Source: Acidimicrobiaceae bacterium (GTDB taxonomy: Bacteria > Actinomycetota > Acidimicrobiia > Acidimicrobiales > Bog-793). Taken from it: a stretch of 8,647 nt of DNA. This document shows, one piece after another, positions 1-5,762 of the stretch. Within the stretch, counting starts at the first letter, position 1. The number at the start of each line of letters is the position of its first letter. Position numbers and translations under genes: made by a program. The notes beneath the pieces were generated by a model. It was not told the origin of the DNA. It saw only the letters and a program-made list of their open reading frames with translations, and did not search any database. The stretch covers positions 1-8,647 of the forward strand of contig DAHUZG010000089.1 in NCBI GenBank assembly GCA_027306715.1, in the 5' to 3' direction.

Positions 1-794
1 AACCGGGCGAGCACCGCCTCGGTCGCCGCGGAGCGCCCCTCGGGTCGGCGCTCGCGACCGCGGCCGCCCCGCTTGTGACCGCCTGCGGCTCTGCTGCTGG
101 CAGCCGCCCCGTTGCGGGAGCCAGACGCCCCTCGGACCGTCCTGCCTTCGTCGACGGTCGCCCCGGGCGCCGATACGGCGAGACCGAGCGCATGGGCGAG
201 CTTCGGGCCGCGCTCGTCGGGGCACGCGCCGTGAGCGGTGAGCAGCGCCGTCACCCGGCCGGCGATACGGCCGGCGCTCTCCCCACCGCGCTCGTCCTCT
301 TCCACCTCGATCTCGCGCCAGGCGGCGCTGTCGCCGTCGGGCAGGGTCGCGGTGACGGCGTCGTCGCTCACCCGCGCCAACGTCGCTCCCTGCTCGTCGC
401 GAAGCTCCACGGTGCGGCGCCTCGTGACGAGCTCGGCGACGGGAACAAGCGGTGCACCCCGGGTTCGGGCGAAGGCGAGCTCGGCGAGCTCGGCGGGGAC
501 GCCGAGACCCTCGGCCTCGTCCTCTCCTGCAGCGATCGGGCGCCGCAGCTCGAGGCGATCGTGGTCCGCCCCGGTCGGCAGCTTCAGATGCCAGCCGGCG
601 TCGGCGCCGCCGAGACGGCGGCGCAGCGTCACCCCCGATCGCAGCAGTCGAAGATCAGCAGCGTCGAAGTAGGTGGCCCGCAGCTCCTCGGCACCGGTCT
701 CGGCGACCGCAGGCGCGCAGTCCTCGAGCGCCGGCAGCACGAAATCTGCCGGCACGGCGAGCTTGGTCTCCCGCTCTCTCACGGCCTCAGTCAC
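1..794 (-). CDS. CYTH domain protein, probably CYTH-CHAD (3' end outside window)
   Basis: The visible 264 codons encode a CYTH (triphosphate tunnel metalloenzyme-like) domain. From the GTG at 794 the signature ExExK is residues 7-11 (EREtK in context VREREtKL). It is followed by TYFD at 41-44, LRSGVTLRRR at 51-60, WHLKLP at 68-73, RLELRRP at 80-86, WREIEVE at 159-165 and PKLAHAL at 197-203. These are the alternating charged strands expected of a tunnel that binds polyphosphate or triphosphate with divalent metal. A Gly/Arg/Ser-rich linker follows (about 207-255). The last residues (AATEAVLAR) look like the first helix of a CHAD domain, so a CYTH-CHAD fusion is inferred; the CHAD part itself is outside the window. 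Such proteins are associated with polyphosphate. GTG 794 gives MTEAVREREtKL; GTG 782, in frame, would remove four residues. The gene has its own upstream region and is unlikely to belong to the propionate operon. The substrate cannot be told from this sequence. Confidence 0.85.
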   Translation of the reverse strand, partial: MTEAVRERETKLAVPADFVLPALEDCAPAVAETGAEELRATYFDAADLRLLRSGVTLRRRLGGADAGWHLKLPTGADHDRLELRRPIAAGEDEAEGLGVPAELAELAFARTRGAPLVPVAELVTRRRTVELRDEQGATLARVSDDAVTATLPDGDSAAWREIEVEEDERGGESAGRIAGRVTALLTAHGACPDERGPKLAHALGLAVSAPGATVDEGRTVRGASGSRNGAAASSRAAGGHKRGGRGRERRPEGRSAATEAVLAR

Positions 795-846
795 ACGGCC
801 CCAGTCACGCGATCTCAGTCATTGGCTCAGTCATTGGCTCGGTCAT
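791..846 (-). other. Ladder of two mini-ORFs coupled to the CYTH gene start
   Basis: An ATG at 846 opens a 13-codon ORF (MTEPMTEPMTEIA) that stops at 805-807. Two more in-frame ATGs lie inside it at 834 and 822. Its TGA overlaps a GTG at 808 in a GTGA, opening a second ORF of five codons (VTGAV) that stops at 791-793. That TGA in turn overlaps the GTG at 794 of the CYTH gene, again as GTGA. The two GTGA overlaps are read directly from the sequence. Whether the peptides are translated, or couple translation to the CYTH gene, is inference. The repeated start-like motif RTGACTGAG suggests the ladder arose by local duplication around the start codon. Confidence 0.35.
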
Positions 847-850
847 TGGC
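814..850. repeat. 12-base tandem repeat upstream of the CYTH gene
   Basis: On the plus strand the unit cattggctcagt occurs at 820-831 and again at 832-843 with one mismatch (a to g). It is flanked by partial copies: ctcagt at 814-819 and cattggc at 844-850. Each copy carries an ATTGG core, and on the minus strand each gives an ATGA. It sits 20 to 56 bases before the CYTH start. It could be an operator with helically spaced sites or simple slippage of the start-codon region. A 12-base unit does not change the reading frame. Confidence 0.7.
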
Positions 851-915
851 GCCCACTACCCGTCGACAGGCCCGGAGCAACCCCGGCGGGGACGCCGCGC
901 CGTCGCGTCCGCGTC

Positions 916-947
916 GCCATCCGATCTGCCAGGCCATCCGATCTGCC
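916..947. repeat. 15-base direct repeat, possible operator
   Basis: The plus-strand sequence gccatccgatctgcc is present exactly twice, at 916-930 and 933-947, separated by two bases (period 17). It lies just downstream of the possible minus-strand promoter of the CYTH gene, where a repressor site could be. It is followed at 946-957 by ccggccggccgg, which is self-complementary. A binding function is inferred from position only. Confidence 0.6.
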
Positions 948-959
948 GGCCGGCCGGTA

Positions 960-987
960 AGCGTACTGCCGGCAGCAACGTTGTCGT
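960..987 (-). promoter_or_regulatory. Possible promoter of the CYTH gene
   Basis: Read on the minus strand, ACGACA (982-987; four of six matches to TTGACA) is followed after 16 bases by TACGCT (960-965), which fits the TAnnnT -10 pattern common in actinomycetes. The spacer contains the perfect palindrome CTGCCGGCAG (966-975). The start of transcription would be near 953, giving a leader of about 160 bases before the CYTH start. The match is weak, and such hexamers arise by chance. Confidence 0.25.
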
Positions 988-1124
988 GCACTTGGTCCGA
1001 TGACTAGGGTTGTCTCCGATGAGCGGGTCCAACCAGTCGCCGACGATCTGGCGCTGCAGCGGTTGCGGGGGGCTCGTCCACCCCGCCGACGAGCGCACAC
1101 CGGTCGCCTGGTGCAGCCGCTGCC

Positions 1125-1145
1125 GGCGCGCCACCGAGGCGCGCC
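1125..1145 (-). terminator. GC-rich hairpin downstream of the MscS gene, possible terminator
   Basis: Two copies of ggcgcgcc (1125-1132 and 1138-1145), each self-complementary, flank a 5-base loop. One more pair (1124 with 1146) extends the stem to nine base pairs. It lies about 40 bases past the stop of the MscS gene. There is no T-run after it, so it would be the U-less type proposed for high-GC actinomycetes. GC-rich DNA makes such stems by chance, so the terminator role is tentative. Confidence 0.35.
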
Positions 1146-1184
1146 GCGACGGGCCCTGATCCCGCCGGCCCTCCGTCGCCCAGC

Positions 1185-2237
1185 TCACGCTCCCGCGGCG
1201 CCTGAGCCCGAGGGCGGACCGACCGGGCTCGACAGGCCGGAGCTCGACGCCTCCGGCGAGGGCGGCCCCGGGACTGCCGGCGTGTTGGAGCCGCGCCGCG
1301 AGCTCGTCCCCTGCGCCACCGCGCTCGTCCCGGCGGAGTCGGCGGCCGGCGCCGGGACAGCATCGGCCGGGAACGCCGGCACGGCCGGTACCGCCGCTGT
1401 CATGCCGGGCGGGCGGAGCCTGCTGCGCACTGGCGGCAGCTGACCGCCTGCCAGGTCGACGCCGCCTACGGGCAGGTCGGTGCGGCGCGCGGCAGGACCC
1501 GACCCGGACGTGACCGCCGGGACGCCGCCTGTCTGGCCGGCCCGGCGCAGCTTGCCGACGGCTGCGGCGAGCATGCCGGAGTTCGGCACCTTCATCTCGA
1601 TGCCGTCGACGTTGAGCGTGACGTAGGTGAGGCTCATGCCGTTCACCTTGCCCTCGAAGATCCCGCCGAGCGCGCCCGAGCGGATGCGTACATGATCGCC
1701 CACGGTGAAGGGCCGGGCGATGATGAGCACCAGCCCGGCGAACACGTTGCCGAGCGTCTGCTGGCCGGCGATGCCGAGGACGACGCCGGCGAGGCCCGCT
1801 CCGACGAGGAGATGGGCCACCGAGCCGGTCACCATCCCGAGGGCGACGAACAACGCCACCACATATCCGACTGCGGTGACCGTGAGGCGGATGCCCGCAC
1901 CGGTCGAGCTCGGCGAGCGCGCCCGCACGAGGTGGTCGAGGGCGGCGGCCCCGCGCCGGGCGGCGAGGATGCCGATGACGAGGAAGCCGGCTCCGAGCCC
2001 GTACTTCACCGCCTGCGGCTCGGCAGCGACCGCCACCCCGCTGACCGTGCTCGTACGCGTCAGCCACGACGGGTGGATCGCCTCGAGGGCGTAGACGACG
2101 ATCGCCGCCACGGTGTAGACGGCGGCGTAGGCGAGGTGACGGCGCCCGAGGCGCAGCTGCTCGCGCGAGCGCTCGCGCCGCGCCCGCGCGGCGCGCTGCT
2201 CGGCGGCAGTCGAGGCGGTGCGGTGGCTCCGTCTCAT
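1185..2237 (-). CDS. MscS-family mechanosensitive ion channel with low-complexity C-terminal tail
   Basis: A 350-residue membrane protein of the small-conductance mechanosensitive channel family, which opens under membrane tension to release solutes. After a basic N-terminus (1-33) there are hydrophobic segments at about 34-53, 77-95 and 116-138. Next comes the Gly/Ala-rich pore helix typical of the family (VGAGLAGVVLGIAGQQTLGN, residues 145-164, continuing to about 175). The beta domain follows (RPFTVGDHVRI at 175-185, GGIFEGKV at 191-198, VPNSGM at 217-222). The usual C-terminal alpha/beta domain is missing. From about residue 231 the protein is a roughly 120-residue Pro/Ala/Ser/Gly/Thr-rich tail. 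In two 60-base stretches of the tail that I checked, third codon positions stay about 84-90% GC, so the frame seems to be used. The ATG start is 25 bases after the meaB stop, so it may be the last gene of the operon. Family call firm; gating and solute unknown. Confidence 0.85.
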   Translation of the reverse strand: MRRSHRTASTAAEQRAARARRERSREQLRLGRRHLAYAAVYTVAAIVVYALEAIHPSWLTRTSTVSGVAVAAEPQAVKYGLGAGFLVIGILAARRGAAALDHLVRARSPSSTGAGIRLTVTAVGYVVALFVALGMVTGSVAHLLVGAGLAGVVLGIAGQQTLGNVFAGLVLIIARPFTVGDHVRIRSGALGGIFEGKVNGMSLTYVTLNVDGIEMKVPNSGMLAAAVGKLRRAGQTGGVPAVTSGSGPAARRTDLPVGGVDLAGGQLPPVRSRLRPPGMTAAVPAVPAFPADAVPAPAADSAGTSAVAQGTSSRRGSNTPAVPGPPSPEASSSGLSSPVGPPSGSGAAGA

Positions 2238-2262
2238 GCCGCGACCGTACCGGGGGCCCCGC

Positions 2263-3267
2263 TCAGCTTCCGCTCATCTGCCGCGCCGCCGAGTAGGGGT
2301 CGAGATCGCCGGCCAGCACGCCGGCGGCGAGGTCGTCGAGCCGGGCCCGAGCTGTCGGGTCCTCGAAGCGGGCCGACACGAGCTCGCGCCAGACCGCCTC
2401 GATCCGTGCCACCACCGCCGCCCGACGGCGGCGGGCCAGCTCGCCGCTGGCTGCGAGGGCGGCGAGCTGGTGCTCGAGGGCGTCGACGAGGCCGGGCACG
2501 CCCTCACCGGTGCGGGCACAGGTGCGAAGCACCGGCGGGCGGGTGGGGCGGACGAGTCGCCGGCTGGGACCGCCGGCGCCTGCGGCCGTGTCGCCGGCGC
2601 CTGCGGCCGTGTCGAGCGCCTGCTCGAGAGCACGGCGCAATGCCTCTGCCCCCTCGAGGTCCGCCTTGTTGACCACGAGGACGTCGGCGATCTCGAGGAT
2701 GCCGGCCTTCGAGAGCTGCACCGCGTCGCCGAAGCCCGGTGCCAGGACGACCGCCGTGATGTCGGCGTGGCGGGCGATCTCGACCTCGGCCTGGCCGGCG
2801 CCGAGGGTCTCGACAAGGGCGGTCGAGTAGCCGCAGGCGGCGACGAGGGCGAGAACGTCCGGGAGCGCCGGCGAGAGGCCGCCCAGATGCCCGCGGCTGG
2901 CGATCGAGCGGATGAACACAGAGTCGTCGAGCCCGTGAGCCTGCATCCGCACCCGGTCTCCGAGCAGCGCGCCGCCGCTGTACGGCGAGCTCGGGTCCAC
3001 CGCCAGCACGGCGACGCGCCGGCCCTCGGCCCTGTAGACGCCGATCAGCGCCGCGGCGAGCGAGGACTTGCCCGCCCCGGGCGAGCCGGGGAGGCCGATC
3101 ACCTGCCAGCTCGCCGGGGGCTGGAACGGCACGAGCCGGGCGAGCCGGGCGGCCGGCTCGCCGCCCCCCTCGGCGACCGAGACCAGCCTGGCGAGCGCCC
3201 GCTCGTCGCCGGCGCGGGCAGCCTCGACCAAGCTGGCGGGGTCGAACGGCAGCGGCGGGATCGGCAC
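2263..3267 (-). CDS. meaB: MeaB/ArgK-type GTPase, methylmalonyl-CoA mutase chaperone
   Basis: A 334-residue G3E-family GTPase that gates cobalamin loading of methylmalonyl-CoA mutase and protects it from inactivation; it acts in the cytoplasm. Motifs in order: Walker A GSPGAGKSS (61-69), AVDPSSPYSGGALLGDR (89-105), the switch-region ETLGAGQAEVEI (153-164; commonly ETVGVGQSE in relatives), APGFGDAVQLSKAGILEIAD (176-195) and the guanine-specificity NKAD (200-203). The C-terminal part (about 260-330) is helical. A tandem duplication DTAAGAG-DTAAGAG (219-232) sits in the loop after the NKAD helix. The GTG start lies nine bases after the stop of the B12-binding mutase subunit, which supports a joint role. 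The overall length is normal for the family. The motifs and gene context make the call firm. Confidence 0.95.
   Translation of the reverse strand: MPIPPLPFDPASLVEAARAGDERALARLVSVAEGGGEPAARLARLVPFQPPASWQVIGLPGSPGAGKSSLAAALIGVYRAEGRRVAVLAVDPSSPYSGGALLGDRVRMQAHGLDDSVFIRSIASRGHLGGLSPALPDVLALVAACGYSTALVETLGAGQAEVEIARHADITAVVLAPGFGDAVQLSKAGILEIADVLVVNKADLEGAEALRRALEQALDTAAGAGDTAAGAGGPSRRLVRPTRPPVLRTCARTGEGVPGLVDALEHQLAALAASGELARRRRAAVVARIEAVWRELVSARFEDPTARARLDDLAAGVLAGDLDPYSAARQMSGS
2572..2613. repeat. Perfect 21-base tandem duplication inside meaB
   Basis: Bases 2572-2592 are repeated exactly at 2593-2613. In the meaB frame each copy encodes DTAAGAG, so the duplication adds seven residues without changing frame. 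The lack of any mismatch suggests a recent event or a length-variable site. It falls in a loop between conserved GTPase motifs, where added length may be tolerated. Confidence 0.9.
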
Positions 3268-3276
3268 GCCGGGCGC

Positions 3277-3768
3277 TCAGCCGTGCCGGAGGGCGGCGTG
3301 CTGGCGCACCCACGCCACGATCTCTCGCGTCGAGGCGCCGGGGGTGAACAGGGCGCCGACACCGAGCGCCTCGAGGGTGGCAACGTCGTCGGGCGGGATG
3401 ATCCCGCCACCGAAGACGACCACGTCCCCGGCGCCGGCCTCAACGAGCAGCTCGAGGACCCGCCGGAACAGCCCGAGGTGCGCCCCCGAGAGCACCGACA
3501 GCCCGACAGCGTCGGCGTCCTCCTGCACCGCCGTCCTCACGATCTGCTCGGGCGTCTGATGAAGGCCGGTGTAGATCACCTCCATCCCGGCGTCACGAAG
3601 CGCCCGGGCGACGACCTTGGCGCCGCGGTCGTGGCCGTCAAGACCCGGCTTGGCGACGACGACCCGGATCGGCCGCCCGGTGAGCACCTCCGCCCGACCG
3701 GCACCCGCAGCCGCGATCGCCTCGTCGCCGTCGGCGCCGGGCCCCTCGAGAGGCTGCTGGCGGCTCAC
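3277..3768 (-). CDS. mcmA2: Methylmalonyl-CoA mutase, cobalamin-binding (small) subunit
   Basis: A 163-residue stand-alone B12-binding domain. Residues 1-32 are a loose Ala/Gly-rich lead. The Rossmann-like domain begins at IRVVVAKPGLDGHDRG (34-49) with the DxHxxG motif at 44-49; His46 should be the lower ligand to cobalt. The second conserved element is GLSVLSGAH (89-97, an SxL motif), and the third is VVVFGGGIIPPDD (116-128), which packs against the nucleotide tail. It would pair with the catalytic subunit encoded at 7586-8647, which has no B12 domain of its own. The GTG start overlaps the stop of pccE as GTGA (3765-3768). It could serve another acyl-CoA mutase of the isobutyryl or hydroxyisobutyryl type, but the carboxylase and MeaB neighbours favour methylmalonyl-CoA. 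The symbol follows archaeal naming of split mutases. Confidence 0.93.
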   Translation of the reverse strand: MSRQQPLEGPGADGDEAIAAAGAGRAEVLTGRPIRVVVAKPGLDGHDRGAKVVARALRDAGMEVIYTGLHQTPEQIVRTAVQEDADAVGLSVLSGAHLGLFRRVLELLVEAGAGDVVVFGGGIIPPDDVATLEALGVGALFTPGASTREIVAWVRQHAALRHG

Positions 3769-4034
3769 CGTGCCGAGGCCCCCCTCCAGGGTGAGCGGGC
3801 GGCGGCGAACCGCCGTCGCGCCGGCAGCTGTCGGCGAGGGTCGCTCCAGGCGCTGCGCCGCCGCCAGGGGCCCGCTGCACCCGGCGCTGCGCCGGCATCT
3901 CCCCCGGGCTCGGGGCCGGTAGGCGGGGCGCAGCTCGCCACGAGCGCCAGGGCCACGGCGACAGCAGCGACCTCCTCGTCGCCCAGCTCCCCGCCGGCGA
4001 CCCGCCAGACGGCCCCGCCGGCGACACCGCTCAC
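3765..4034 (-). CDS. pccE: Acyl-CoA/propionyl-CoA carboxylase epsilon subunit
   Basis: An 89-residue protein that starts at a GTG overlapping the pccB stop (GTGA, 4031-4034) and ends in a TGA overlapping the next start (GTGA, 3765-3768). It begins VSGVAGGAVWRVAGG, then has an acidic helix ELGDEEVAAVAVALALVAS (residues 16-34), a Pro/Ala/Gly linker, and an Arg/Trp-rich end finishing SPWRGASAR. This layout, VxRG-like strand, 'DEE.AA..A.L' helix, linker and terminal 'W(R)' motif, is that of the actinobacterial ACC epsilon family. Those small subunits bind the beta subunit and help assemble the alpha-beta complex. Position directly after pccB agrees. The open frame extends upstream to 4463, but that part is out of frame inside pccB and reads as Arg-rich shadow. 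Similarity was judged by eye, so the family call is good but not certain. Confidence 0.8.
   Translation of the reverse strand: MSGVAGGAVWRVAGGELGDEEVAAVAVALALVASCAPPTGPEPGGDAGAAPGAAGPWRRRSAWSDPRRQLPARRRFAAARSPWRGASAR
3779..3787 (-). promoter_or_regulatory. Ribosome binding site for the B12-binding mutase subunit
   Basis: Read on the minus strand this is GGAGGGGGG, ending 10 bases before the GTG at 3768 and lying within the last codons of pccE. It is the clearest Shine-Dalgarno-like stretch at the starts I inspected, and it supports the GTG that overlaps the pccE stop. Confidence 0.6.
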
Positions 4035-5653
4035 AGCGGGATGTTCCCGTGCTTTCGCGCCGGGCGCTCCTCGTGCTTGGTGGCGAGCAGCGCCAGGGCG
4101 CGCCTCACCTCGCGGCGCGTCTCGGACGGTCGGATGACGGCGTCGACGTAGCCGCGCTCGGCGGCCAGCCACGGCGTCGCCAGCTCCTCCTCGTAGCGGC
4201 GGGAGAGCTCGGCTCGCAGCGCCACCGGGTCCTCGGCGGCGGCGATCTGGCGCCGGTGCAGGATGCTCACGGCCCCGTCGGCGCCCATGACGGCGATCTG
4301 GGCTGTGGGCCAGGCAAGGTTGACGTCGGCGCGCAGGTGCTTGGAGCCCATCACGTCGTAGGCGCCGCCGTAGGCCTTGCGGGTGATCACCGTCACCTTC
4401 GGCACGGTCGCCTCGGCATAGGCGTAGATCAGCTTGGCGCCCCGGCGGATGATCCCGCTCCACTCCTGGCTCGTGCCCGGCAAGAAGCCCGGCACGTCGA
4501 CGAAGGTGAGCACCGCGACGTTGAAGGCGTCGCAGGTCCGCACAAAGCGCGCCGCCTTCTCGGAGGCGTCGATATCGAGGGTCCCGGCGAGCTGCATCGG
4601 CTGGTTGGCGACGACGCCGACGCTGCGGCCGGCGACGCGCCCGAAGCCGCAGACGATGTTCGGGGCGAAGAGCGCCTGGATCTCGAGCAGCTCACCTTCG
4701 TCAAGGACGCGGCTGATCAGCTCGTGGATGTCGTAGGGCTGGTTGTCGGCATCGGGGACGAGCGAGTCGAGCTCGCGATCGGACTCGTTGAGCTCGTCGA
4801 GCGCCGCGGCCTCGCCGGGCGCGAATGCCGGCGGATCGCTCAGGTTGTTCGACGGAAGGTAGGAGAGAAGCGACCGCACCCAGTCGAGGGCATCGGCCTC
4901 GTCGGCTGCGAGGTAGTGGGCGTTGCCGGTACGCGTGTTGTGCGTGCGCGCCCCCCCGAGCTCCTCGAAACCGATCTCCTCGCCGGTGACGGCGCGGATC
5001 ACGTCCGGGCCGGTGATGAACATGTGGGACTCCTGGTCGACCATCACCGTGAAGTCCGTCAGCGCCGGCGAGTAGACGGCGCCGCCGGCGCACGGGCCCA
5101 TGATGATCGAGACCTGCGGCACGACACCGGAGGCGACGGTGTTCCGGTAGAAGATCTCACCGTAGAGACCGAGCGAGACGACGCCTTCTTGGATCCGCGC
5201 CCCTCCGGAGTCGTTGATCCCGATCACCGGGCAGCCGAGGCGGAGCGCGAGATCCATCACCTTCACGATCTTCTCCCCGAACACCTCGCCGAGCGACCCG
5301 CCGAAGACGGTGAAATCCTGGGAGAAGACGCACACCGGGCGCCCGTCGATGGCGCCGGTGCCGGTGACGACACCGTCCCCGTAGGGCCGGTTGGCCGCCA
5401 TCGCGTAGTTCACCGTCCGGTGCCGGGCGAGGGCGTCGAGCTCGGCGAAGGACCCCTCGTCGAGGAGCGCCTCGAGGCGCTCGCGCGCCGACAGCTTGCC
5501 GGCCTCGTGCTGGCGCTTCTCGGCACGGGCCTCGGCCTCGCCGAAGGCGGCGTCGCGGATGGCGTCGAGCTCGGCAAGACGCGCCGCTGTCCGCCCGGGC
5601 AGCGGCCGCCGCTCGTGATCCGTGCCGGCGCGCCGCTCCTCCTGCGTGCCCAC
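4031..5653 (-). CDS. pccB: Propionyl-CoA carboxylase beta subunit (carboxyltransferase)
   Basis: A 540-residue carboxyltransferase that moves CO2 from carboxybiotin on PccA to propionyl-CoA. Numbering from GTG 5653: crotonase-fold N-terminal half with DSGGARIQEG (148-157) and GPCAGGAVYSPA (186-197). The C-terminal half has QPMQLAGTLDIDASEKAARF (351-370), VPGFLPGTSQEWSGIIRRGA (387-406) and KAYGGAYDVMGSKH (426-439). The Asp in GGAYDVM (433) corresponds, by my alignment, to Asp422 of Streptomyces coelicolor PccB, a determinant for propionyl- over acetyl-CoA; its codon is 4355-4357. The frame stays open to 5776, but that extension is Arg-rich, with only 26 of 41 third positions G or C, and overlaps pccA and the small ORF. 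GTG 5653, five bases after the small ORF stop, is therefore the better start, though no strong ribosome site precedes it. Length fits the family (about 510-540). Confidence 0.95.
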   Translation of the reverse strand: MGTQEERRAGTDHERRPLPGRTAARLAELDAIRDAAFGEAEARAEKRQHEAGKLSARERLEALLDEGSFAELDALARHRTVNYAMAANRPYGDGVVTGTGAIDGRPVCVFSQDFTVFGGSLGEVFGEKIVKVMDLALRLGCPVIGINDSGGARIQEGVVSLGLYGEIFYRNTVASGVVPQVSIIMGPCAGGAVYSPALTDFTVMVDQESHMFITGPDVIRAVTGEEIGFEELGGARTHNTRTGNAHYLAADEADALDWVRSLLSYLPSNNLSDPPAFAPGEAAALDELNESDRELDSLVPDADNQPYDIHELISRVLDEGELLEIQALFAPNIVCGFGRVAGRSVGVVANQPMQLAGTLDIDASEKAARFVRTCDAFNVAVLTFVDVPGFLPGTSQEWSGIIRRGAKLIYAYAEATVPKVTVITRKAYGGAYDVMGSKHLRADVNLAWPTAQIAVMGADGAVSILHRRQIAAAEDPVALRAELSRRYEEELATPWLAAERGYVDAVIRPSETRREVRRALALLATKHEERPARKHGNIPL

Positions 5654-5658
5654 CCCGC

Positions 5659-5751
5659 TCAGCCCGAGCGACGGGCGGCCGGCACGTCGAGGCCGAGCCG
5701 CCGCAGCTCGGCGCGAAGGCGTGCGTCGATCTCGAGGACCACGGCGCGCAT
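5659..5751 (-). CDS. 30-residue small ORF between pccA and pccB
   Basis: ATG at 5751 and TGA at 5659-5661 give a 30-residue peptide beginning MRAVVLEIDARL. An amphipathic helix-like stretch (EIDARLRAELRRLG) is followed by a short basic end. It starts 11 bases after the pccA stop and ends five bases before the pccB start, so it fills the gap exactly as an operon member would. Its codon use is coding-like: 26 of 29 third positions after the ATG are G or C, against 26 of 41 in the pccB frame over the same DNA. I do not recognise a family. The ribosome site is weak. It could be a small assembly or regulatory peptide, a coupling leader for pccB, or a chance ORF. Confidence 0.5.
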   Translation of the reverse strand: MRAVVLEIDARLRAELRRLGLDVPAARRSG

Positions 5752-5762
5752 CGGCCCCGAGG

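Larger units (their letters stand above)
795..1184. other. Intergenic region between the MscS gene and the CYTH gene
   Basis: About 390 bases without a convincing gene. Open frames here on both strands have Arg-rich, low-complexity translations and no recognisable family. The stretch about 956-1030 is visibly less GC-rich than its surroundings, as expected of a promoter region. It contains, from right to left, a GC hairpin (1125-1145), a possible promoter (960-987) around the palindrome CTGCCGGCAG (966-975), the run ccggccggccgg (946-957), a 15-base direct repeat (916-947) and the 12-base repeat with mini-ORFs next to the CYTH start. Confidence 0.65.

Noticed and set aside
75..1007. Plus-strand open frame of 310 codons
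   Set aside because: It is antisense to the CYTH domain gene, whose minus-strand translation shows clear conserved motifs, and it runs into repeats near 780-850.
981..1010. Plus-strand promoter-like pair (TTGTCG and TAGGGT, 18-base spacer)
   Set aside because: No plausible plus-strand gene follows it; the match is weak and probably chance.
856..2067. Minus-strand open frame of 403 codons overlapping the MscS gene
   Set aside because: Over most of its length it is an Arg/His-rich shadow of the MscS frame. The less basic piece at about 1000-1090 matches no family I recognise.
2238..2262. GGGGCCCC-type palindrome between meaB and the MscS gene as a terminator
   Set aside because: The palindrome is short and has no loop to form a stable hairpin, and the gap is only 25 bases.
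4035..4463. Long form of the epsilon-subunit frame beginning inside pccB
   Set aside because: The part upstream of 4034 is an out-of-frame Arg-rich reading of pccB; only the last 89 codons look like a protein.
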